Position numbers and translations under genes: made by a program. Under the pieces are notes generated by a model. It worked only from the letters and a program-made list of their open reading frames with translations, made no database searches and was not told the DNA's origin. 64,000 nt of DNA, taken from the NCBI GenBank assembly GCA_022606425.2, contig JAHDVF020000247.1:372001-436000 (forward strand), given 5' to 3'. Within the stretch, counting starts at the first letter, position 1. Each line of letters opens with the position of its first letter. Positions 1 through 10,200 of this stretch are shown here, piece by piece. The stretch comes from Lepidostoma basale. Lineage: Eukaryota; Arthropoda; Insecta; Trichoptera; Lepidostomatidae.

Positions 1-1
1 C

Positions 2-184
2 AAGTCACAGGTCTATGCCAATAAGCCGCAATCGACAGATACCCTCAAAGTCAACATAACCCAGGCCATCGCTCAAATTCAGCCGGATCTATGCGGCAGA
101 GTCATTGAAAATTAGACTTCTCGGATCCACACCACCGTGCAAAGCTTGGGCGGACATTTGAACGATGTCGTATTCTGTACATAA
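2..184 (+). pseudogene. C-terminal remnant of a DDE-type DNA transposase
   Basis: Frame 2 reads through about 60 codons that resemble the C-terminus of insect Tc1/mariner-like transposases: a VYANKPQ-type block, a helix with LKVNITQAI, then GGHLNDVVF followed by a stop at 182-184. An in-frame TAG after VIEN shows it is dead. Family members usually end in a similar GGHL(x)DI(I/V)F peptide. The rest of the element would lie upstream. Family placement is by motif memory only. Confidence 0.45.
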
Positions 185-1261
185 TGGCATACACGGGCCT
201 TTCGAATAAAAAAAGAAAATTGTATATTCCATTTCAACATCGACCCGTCCTTATTGGATGACCCTTTACATATAAATAAATCATTTCTCCTTTCCGTTCC
301 AACTAATTTATACACTTTTATAATAGAATTTATCATGTAATGCACGCATGTGTGTAACCAAATTACCTCACCTAATATAAATATTTATTTAAAATTTAAT
401 CTTGTGTTCCAGCAGCCATTTTGTTTTGAAATTTTTTTATTCTTTTACAATTTTTGGTCTAAATATTATGTTACTTATTTAAACTTCTCAATGGAAGTTC
501 TTTATAAATAATTAAAAATTATTCACATTATATATTCCATTTGTTCTTTTAGTTTTGACCAGTTTCTGTAGCTGTTGTCATCTTCTGGTATCTACATCAA
601 AATGTCTATTCCGAATACTACTCGTATATAATCCTATATTATTAGTATTAAATGTTTCAACAAAATAATTAACAGTTACATTCGTTACCACCAGTAATCT
701 TTGTTTAAAATAAAAACATTATTAGAAACACTTCACATTAATTACCTTGGATTAAACCATCATCAGTAATGCTACAGCCCTCTGCTCTCAGCTTTGAACC
801 TTAGCCTCCTTCTGAATTTTTCACCTTTCTCCTGATCCATCGCCCGCATTCCCCAATTTAAAAACTTCAAGTACCCTGAGTTCCCCTTCCGCAGCATACT
901 TTCACTTTAGTTTAGGTCTTCCCACACTTCATCTTCAATCTGGTTGGGTGTAGAGAATCTTTTTTGGAATTCAGTTTTCTTCCATTCGCTGGAAGTGTAA
1001 CAACCATGCATTGGAATTATTAAACAACATCAGTACTATATTATAAACTTGAGGAATTTTAATGCATATACCAGAAGACAGTAGCCAGCTACAGAAACTG
1101 TTTGAAGTTAGGAGAATATAAAGTATATTAGAAAGATTTTTTTATTTCATTATTTTGTGGTTATACAAAGGTTTAATTTCATTGTTTGCTTCTAATTTCC
1201 CCCTTATATTGGCTTATTTCAATCTTCCTGTCTTACTATTGCATGACTCTGGTGATTATAG
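185..1261. other. Intronic stretch, no gene recognised
   Basis: AT-rich sequence upstream of the first visible SKIV2L exon, presumably intron of that gene. I see no convincing exon, although a short upstream exon could be missed. The C/T-rich segment near 780-980 may be an old retrotransposon remnant but shows no readable frame. Confidence 0.4.
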
Positions 1262-4200
1262 ATGTGACACTACAGCCGAAGCCCTCCAATCCATAGATTT
1301 GACAACTGCAAGAGAAAAGGGACGTATTCGTTTATTCATAAGCACATGCCTGAAAAGACTGAAAGAACCTGACAGAAAATTACCACAGGTTTGATACACT
1401 CCCAGAAAAAATATATTCTTTCTTTGTATACAGTGCAAAATCACTTTTCTATTTGATCTATTTATATATTTTTCCCTGTGTTTTGAAATGCCGAGTTTCT
1501 TGGCTTGTTGATCTTTATATTGCTTTTTTTTACAGATTCTAAGAATGCAGAGTCTTCTATTATGTGGCATAGGAATTCACCACAGTGGAATATTACCTAT
1601 ACTTAAAGAAATCGTAGAAATGCTTTTTCAAAATAGTTTGGTGAGTAATAAAAACTTTTTACATTGGCAAATATTATTAATATATATTTTTTTAATTTGT
1701 CGATAGTTCTGAATATATTCTTTCAACTGATAAATGGTTGTATACACAACTCAGAAATCCTGAGTGATGTAGGTCTGTTCGTCCCTGATTAGTCTGTCGT
1801 CTTCGACAAAGGGGCCATAGATTGTTTTATCTTCCACGATACTGAACCAATCTGCCAATGGTTATTTCGGTAGATAGAGCAATATCTTTGCTAAATTTTG
1901 TCACTTCAGAGTTTGACATATTTTGTGATAGTGTATCTCACCTAAGGGAAGCACTGTCTATTATAATTATATTTTTATTTTATTAATTTGTCATGTATCT
2001 TATGTTTCTCGCTCTATTTATTGTTTTGTTGTATCTTTAGTGTATTGGAAAATAATTCTGTAATGGTTTGGATATATTTAAATAAATAAATGAAATAAAT
2101 ATGAAAAGTGGAATTATAAACAACCAAAAAATTTAACACGTTGACTGCGAAGCACTGACCGGAACAGTGGTAAAGCGAGAACGCAAACGACGGACCTCTG
2201 TTCAGGTCAGGCCCTATACTGTTCAGTTTTAAGTAAGTAGGAACTGATGAACCTTTCCCTATGGGTAAACCCCCTCCTACTTAATACTGAACGGTATAGG
2301 GCCTGACCTGGACAGGGGTCCGCCGTTTGGATTCTCCCCTTACCACTGTCCCGGTCAGTGCTCCACAGGCAATGTGTTGAACAAGTGTTTTATTCCAAAA
2401 ATGGTTTTTTTTTTCTCTACCATCACTATAAAAAAATCTAAAAATTATTACTATTTCCATGTGCATACCTTTTATGAAAACAAAATAACTTTTTTCTCTA
2501 AATCAATGAATCCTAATTTAAATCGTTGACATAACCTTAATCTTTTTTAATATTATATCACTAATCACTCGTGAAATTTTGTACTACTAAGAATATATAC
2601 TGTTGTATTTTTACATAATTAACTAATAAAAGATCATTATAGATAAACTTAAGGCGTTAACACTGTGGAATTCCATAATGACAATTTTTATTTATTAATT
2701 AAAACACTGTTTTTTCCACTTTTTAGTTTATTTTTCTCGAAATGTTTCGAAGGGTTACACCTTCATCATCGAGAGAACGATATAAACTGTTTATATCGTT
2801 CTCCCGATGATGATGGCCTTCGAAACTTGTCGAGAAAAATAAACTCAAATGTGAAAAAAACAGTGTTTTAATTCTTAAAAAAAATCGTAATAAAAGTAAA
2901 TGTCTAATGTCGTATGAAGCACTTAATTTGTGGTGTGACATTATTAAATATAATTTAACAATTTGTACATAAACCATTTTATTCTTTACAATAACCAACC
3001 GGTTTGGCTTCTGCCGGAGCTTCGTCAAGGTTACAAAAGACATGCTTGTGTCTTTTGTAACCCAGATGAAGCTCCGGCGGAAGCGAAACCGGTTGGTTGT
3101 TGTAAAGAATAATGTGGTTTGTATACAAATATACAAGTGTTAAATTATACAATTTGTTTTTTTTTATATATACAAATACTGGATTTTTACCCATTGCGGG
3201 TTAATCATTTTTTAAGGATTAATTGTATCTCAATAGAGACGAAGATGTAAATTATTATTTTTGTTTTTGGAAACAGAATATGGTAGTCGAGGCGTTTACA
3301 GGACTTATAACCTGTCATTGGTTGGGTTAAGCGATCACTTTATGTTTAACAACATTCCCCATTCCCCGCCCTTCTTACGACACCACGTTTGACAAATTTT
3401 TGGAACTTGTATTATGCTACTATTTTTAATAACTTCACATTTGTGTACACTAGCGCCATCTGTTAAGATAATTTGTAAGCATTAAGCTGTAAACACCTCG
3501 ACTGCCATATTCTGTTTCCAAATTTTTGTCTCTATTGAGATACAATTAATCCTGTTAAATTATATTTAACTAACTAATTAAATAAACATCACGCCGTCTC
3601 CCCGAAAGGGTAGGCAGAAAGAATGGACTGCCACACTTTAACCGATGCGGCACTCCATCCTTCTCTTTTCGCCCCTGCGAGAGACGCGGTGTGATGGGTT
3701 GCGAACTTCATCGCCTCATTGTCATAAATTTAATAAAAAAATTATCTTATTTTTCAGGTTAAAATTTTGTTTGCCACTGAAACATTTGCAATGGGCGTGA
3801 ACATGCCTGCGAGGACGGTAGTGTTTGACTCGGTAATCAAGTTTGATGGAGTTGAGAAGCGCGCCTTATTGCCTGCTGAATACATTCAGATGGCCGGCAG
3901 AGCTGGAAGAAGAGGTGTTTATGATTCTCATATCTTCTCTTCAGTCACTTTCTATTCCCAAGCAATTCTTCAGAAGATGGAGGTATCCTCCAAAACATGT
4001 CATGTTTTTTAATATTTTGTGGGTTATAAACAAAGTTATTTTCAATTTCCAAAGTGTAAATACGATTGATTTAATATTTTATATTGTTATTTTACTACTA
4101 CTCTAAAGATTGAGTCTGTAACGATCTACGAAACCTTGTTGAAGAACACACCACTAGATGTGGACTTTGCCAAGATCCCAAGTTCTATAATTGCGTAGAT

Positions 4201-7200
4201 TTTCACGGTTGGCAGCAATATGTTTGATGTGTTTTTGGGTAACACCGTGTGATAACTCCTTCTCGACCGACGTTTCGGAGATCGTTGCAGTCTCCATCTT
4301 CAGGGTAATGAATGTGATATGTGTTGTGTCTGCTAAGGTACTTCACCGTTGTACCATGTCGCCGGCAGTGTGAACGTGTGAGACAGAGAGTCCGTGCTAG
4401 GTTCCCCGAAATAGCTTGGCACAGGGGGCATTCCCGAGCGGTATGTCGCCGGCAGTGTGTTATTCCCCGAATTAGCTAAGCACAAGGGGCCCATTCCCGG
4501 GTGGTGTGTCACCGGGCGGCGCGCTCAGTCGTGCGGGTTGTATATTGTGTAGTACCGGATACCACGGGGGTTTAAGGCGGAGGCCGTCATCTCTGTTGTT
4601 TTGCGGGTGTTGATAAATTTTTATTGCCTCGCTGATGAGACGTGCACGATGGCTCCTCGGTCTGTCTAGTACCGAGGGCTCAAAATTGAAACGATGACCG
4701 GTGTCCACGAAGTGTTCGGCGAGAGCAGATTTGTCGGGATAGCCGAATCTGCAAACACTTTCGTGTTCACTGGTTCGCTTTTTTATCATGCGGGCCGTTT
4801 GCCCCACGTATACTTTGTCACAGCCGAGGCAATCCAATTTATACACTCCGTCCGTCTCTAGAGGGTATTTGTCTTTTGCAGAGCGGATAACATGTCCGAC
4901 CTTTGTTGTTGCCCCATATATAGTTTTAATTTTGTGCCTCCGCAGGATCTGATGAACTGAAATTACTGCCGGCGACATAGTACAACGGTGAAGTACCTTA
5001 GCAGACACAACACATATCACATTCATTACCCTGAAGATGGAGACTGCAACGATCTCCGAAACGTCGGTCGAGAAGGAGTTATCACACGGTGTTACCCAAA
5101 AACACATCAAACATATTCCAAGTTATATTTAAATCACAAAATTACTTGATTGCATTTTGCCAAATATTTTAATTATTACGTTTGGGATGCGTGAATAATG
5201 TACAAATATTTTTTTATCTCTACGCTTCAGGTCTGGATGACACCGGAACAGTGATAATTATGTGTAAGAAGGATGTCCCAGAAGGGATTGTCCTCAGATC
5301 CATGATGCAAGGAAAGCCTATGAAGCTCTCTTCGCAGTTCCGAGTGACATACTCCACCATGTTGAGCCTCTTAAGGTAACATTTATTTTACTTTTACCCT
5401 TTATTCTTCTTATTATTAAATCCAGGATAAATGAATTGATGTAGATCATCAATTATATTTGTTTATTTTATATATTCTTTATACATATACTTGAATGCAG
5501 CAATAGTGAAGCGTTGTCGGGTCCACTAGTGACCAATAAAATTAAAAAATATTCAACTGTTTATGAATGTCGCAATTTGATGGTTTAAAGGTAACATGTG
5601 TACAATTACCTAACACATACTTATCGTGCCTCACTCTCGCTACTTCTATATTTGCGTGTGCGAGTTAGACAAGTTATTAGTCGTGCCCCCAAAAATCGCA
5701 TCTTGTTTACCTGAGCGCTGGTTTTTCAAACATTGTGTGTATGGCAATGATTTTTCATGTTTTTTTATGAATTGGATTTAAAATAATATCACCCAATATC
5801 TTATGAATATTCCATTTTTCCTCTCTTTCAAACCGTTATTTTGGAGTATGTAGTGATTACTCAACGCTCTTTTAGCGCTGTAAGGGAAAGGTTAATTTAA
5901 CATAACTAACTAACTAACTAACCATCACGCCGTCTCCCCGAAGGGGTAGGCAGAAAGAATAGACTGCCACACTTTTCTTTCCTGACATATTTCTCTCGCT
6001 TCCTCAACATGCATATATCGTGTCATGCACGCGCGTCGATTTCTCTGACTTCTCACATGGCCGACATTCAATATTTGATTTATTTGGTCGTGCCACGTTT
6101 TCCTCGGTCTTCCTCTATTTCTGGTTCCATTTACATCATTAACATATAATTTTTTTACGATTCTTTCTTTCCATATGTCCAAACCATCTTAATGATCCTT
6201 TCATTATTTTGTTCATGACACCATCATTCGCACCGCATTCACTTCTTATATTTTCATTCGACACTCTATCATACACAGAGTATCCACACATTCATCTAAG
6301 AGATCTTATTTCTACTGCATTTATTCTACTTTCATCCTTCTTTTGCCAGTTACATGCTTCGCTTCCATACATAAAGGCTATAAAATCTAAATATAGTTTT
6401 TAAATAAATATTTTCTGATAGTGTTACTACATATATAAATTCACTACACTTAAATATATTTATGCGTCATCTTCTAGGGCAACAAGCGTGTCAGTGGAGA
6501 GTGTGATGCAGAGGTCCTTCCGGGAGTTTGGCCAGCAGTGCAAGGCCGATGGCTACAAGAAAGAATTGGAGGAGTTGGAGAAAGTCATGGAGATGTACTC
6601 CCAGCAACCTCTGGCTCCACACCTCTCCTCCCTGTCTGAGTTCTTCGACGTAGCATCTGAATATCTGCAAGAAATGTCCGATGTCATGCCTGTACTTTTG
6701 GATCAACCAAAGAAACATGTACTGCCTGGTAGAATCCTTGTAATTAGTGTGGGGAAATATGTCAATCAGCTAGCAATATGTCTCAACTTCCAAGGTACTT
6801 ATCCTACACACTTATATCATTTACTCTTTCACTTATGAATCGAGGTTTTTAAAGATATTTGGTACCCAAAATCAATCGTTTTTTTTCTGCCAAAAATACT
6901 CTACCTAATAATGTTTAAAAAATAATGAAAACTTCATATTGAATCTATGGATTCAAGCAATGTAAGATTGCAATTTTTAATTTATTATAACTTGTGCTTT
7001 TTAATAATAGTAAACACAATTGATTAGTGGTTTTAGTTGGATTTAATTTATATAAATATATATAAATTTAAACTAGATATAAGAAGTGAGTGCGGTGCGA
7101 ATGATGATGTTATGAACAAAGTAATGAAAGGATCATTAAGATGGTTTGGACACATGGAAAGAAAGAATGGTAAAAAAATTATATGTTAACGATGTAAAGG

Positions 7201-10200
7201 GAACTAGAAATAGAGGAAGACCGAGAAAAATGTGGCATGATCAAATAAATCAAATATTGAATGTCGGCCACGTGAGGAGTCAGAGAAATCGACGTGCGTG
7301 CATGACACGATGTATGAATGTTGAGGAAACAAGAGAAATATGTCAGGAAAGAAAAGTGTGGAAGTCCATTCTTTCTGCCTACCCTTTCGGGAGATGGCGT
7401 GATGGTTAGTTAGTTAGTTTATAAATATATACATATATCAGTTTGAGAATATCCTCGCAAGGCGAAACAAATTTGTCACTATTTATATCATTTATATAAA
7501 TTAAATCCAAGTAAAACCAGTAAGCAATCGTGTTTACTATTATAAATTAATAATGGAGTTTTACAAAACTAATACCTCAACCATCAATAATGTGTGCTAT
7601 TTATCAAGTCCATGGCATTTATTTATTTTTTAAACTGCAAATAATTTTTTTTTTTTTATTTCTCCTTCAAGGTCCCCGATTAACACCTTACAAAGTTCTA
7701 ATTCTGGATATTGAATGCCCGGATACTGATGATCAGACTCTATCAATAGAAAAAACCGACCTATGGTACTCAATGTGCGGTCTGGCTAAGGGGTTGGATA
7801 CATACGGCAATGGCCAGACAACCCTCAAACACCTAATCATCTGCATCGCTAGTAAGAACATAGTTGGCGTGACGACAACTCATTTCAATTTTGACTGGGG
7901 TCTCATAGTCTCTGACTTTGAGAAAAGGCAAATGCCAAGATTTAAATCTGACCCCCCTGGAGAATCGTGTAAAATGGCAGTTGTGAAATTAACAGAACTT
8001 TCTTTTTACGCTTACAACAAAGTTAAGCCACTAGAGTTCATTAATTTATTCCGTGTATTGACTATACAAAATACACAAATTATTACATCTCTACTCAAAT
8101 TGGAAGAGGCAAAGGTGAGACTTTGTATTTTTTTAACATTGGGAATGTTATTTATTTCTTGAACAATGATGTAAAACTCCATATTAAATGATTAATACGA
8201 ATGAAAACGTCGATTTTCTAGAAGTTTTATTATATTTTATGGGGATGACATGTTTCGCCCCTTCTAAGGTATACGGGACAGATTGCTCTCCCCGTACTAT
8301 TAATTTTTATTTAGGCCGCTGACTGCTGCTCGTCTCCGATGTAGTGTAGATGGTGGAAGCAAAGAATACGGCGTGATGATGTTTGTGTGTAATAAAACCA
8401 AGTTTTATTTTATTGCGGCAGTCGGTGCAGGAGTTGAAGCGAAGAGAGTTGTGGCAGTAGCTCAAATCCCTTACAAGGACTGGTTTTCACGTAGGTAGGA
8501 GCGCAAAGCCTCCTGACGCGCAGCGTGTGAGCGCGTGTGTGAAAGTGAGAAAAGTGTGGGCCGATTCCAAACACAACCGGCTTATATAGCCTCCACGGCA
8601 GTGTGGTAACAGTTTGTTTATCGTTTCTGAGAATTTCAGTATACTCTTCGCAGCTGCTGTTATCACGGCGTTTATGATTGGCTGTTAATAATGGCGCGAC
8701 CAACGGCCATTTGTTTCCGAGAATACTTCGGATTATTTTGTCAGAGCCACGGCACACATCTTCGTTACTATGCGCTTCCACTCCTTACCGACCGCCTTAT
8801 TATTTTAACAAATGACAGAAACAAATTAAAACTTAAATTAATTTAAAATTACTAACATTAATTAAATAAAATGAACATATTTGTAAATAATGAAATAAAA
8901 TAATAAAAAATTAATAAATAATAATCTATTCGCATACATCCGATACAATACGTCCGATACATAAGGCATTATCAAATGTATCATGCTTGCAACATTTGAT
9001 AATGCCTTAGAAGGGCGAAACATGTCATCCCCATAAAATATAATAAAATTTCTAGAAAACCGATGTTTTCATTCGTATTATTCATTGCGAATGTTATTAG
9101 TTATTTTTTATAAGCCAACAAAACTCACAGACGGGCAATAAAAGAACTAGATAAGCTGGATTGCAAGTGAAACTGGTTGACTATTTATTTAACAAATCAG
9201 TGGTTAATAAAGATGTTTTGATTTGCTGTCATTCCACAAACTTATTAGTTCCTATGAAAGTATACAGTTTCAATTCATTTCTTTAACAGTTACATTTCCA
9301 AAGAAAAAATTTGGTAGCAACACAGACAACTTTTGATATCTGCATTTAGATTACATAACATTATATATCATACGAGGGTCATTCATAAAATAAGGTTCCC
9401 ATATTTTTTTCAAATATATAGCTTTATGGTTTTCGCATTATACATCATTTTAAAGCTTAAAACTTACTCTATTTTTCTACATAATCGCCATTTCTGTCTA
9501 AATACTTTTGCAGACGTTGCTCCAACTTTTGATTCCCCAAGTCATAAAATTCTGCCGCCATTCCTCTGAGAAATACGATGACCTTTGTGGCAGAGTGGTT
9601 ACGAGCTCTGACTTCCATGCCGAAGGTCCTGGGTTCGATTTCCGGCGATGGCATTGTGATTGTCACACTGTCTTTAGTCTGGTGTAGAATTCACGTGACA
9701 ATAAAATGGCGATAGATTTGGCTACCTATCACATGTCACGAGAATCAATATAATAGCTAAAAAATAAAATTTGTATACAGTAATTGGGTCCAAACGACCT
9801 GTTGTGTACATAAAAAATAAAAAAAAATGAATAAATCTAATAACCTCTTCCTTGACTTCATCATCAGTATCGTATCGTCAATGATAATCCTCCGATCCTC
9901 AAGCATTATGCTCTCAACTTTTTCGACGATTCCGTCTGAAACTGAAGGCTTTCCGCTCCGGTCTTTATCGTGAATTTCCGTGCGACCTTCACTAAATTCT
10001 CTACACTATTTACGAACATGTTGGACAGATATGCACCTTTCCCCATAAACTTCGATTAACTGACGAATGTCAATAGGCAGAGTCCCTTTTGCGTGTAAAA
10101 AACATACCACAGCGCGAATTTCGCATCTGACGGAAACACCGATAGGAAGCTCCATCTTCGATGGCTGCCGTCCATCCTCCTCCATCTCCATCTGCCGTCC

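Larger units (their letters stand above)
2971..3121. repeat. Foldback element, hairpin family B (copy 1)
   Basis: Arms of about 70 bp: AAACCATTTTATTCTTTACA at the left is mirrored at the right end (TGTAAAGAATAATGTGGTTT). The centre is near 3045. Each arm carries an AACC/GGTT-bracketed hammerhead-like segment. Second copy at 15050-15185. Confidence 0.8.
4217..5117 (-). mobile_element. Penelope-like retroelement, 5'-truncated, with inverted terminal repeats
   Basis: Two 153-bp near-identical copies of one repeat lie head-to-head at 4217-4369 and 4965-5117, like the pLTRs of Penelope-like elements (PLEs). Between them, on the minus strand, is the C-terminal GIY-YIG-type endonuclease. The reverse transcriptase that should precede the endonuclease is absent, so the copy is 5'-truncated. 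It sits in the SKIV2L intron between exons 3758-3914 and 5231-5375. Decayed relatives of the repeat appear at 4108-4200, 14255-14345 and 59505-59640. Confidence 0.75.
8160..9090. repeat. Hairpin family D arms flanking an LTR-like insert
   Basis: Left arm 8190-8270 (AATACGAATGAAAACGTCGAT, AGTTTTATTATATTTTATGG, GACATGTTTCGCC) is mirrored at 8985-9086. Intact smaller copies lie at 15778-15955 and 54021-54170, with halves at 18000-18075 and 59358-59458. In this copy the arms are separated by about 700 bp that include the LTR-like unit. Confidence 0.65.

Noticed and set aside
3767..4012. SKIV2L exon read through to 4012
   Set aside because: After RAGRRG the peptide stops resembling the family, and the exon at 5231 continues it exactly.
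4191..4373. 60-codon plus ORF with the same peptide as the start of the minus ORF 4472-5110
   Set aside because: Both are translations of the two inverted copies of the Penelope terminal repeat.
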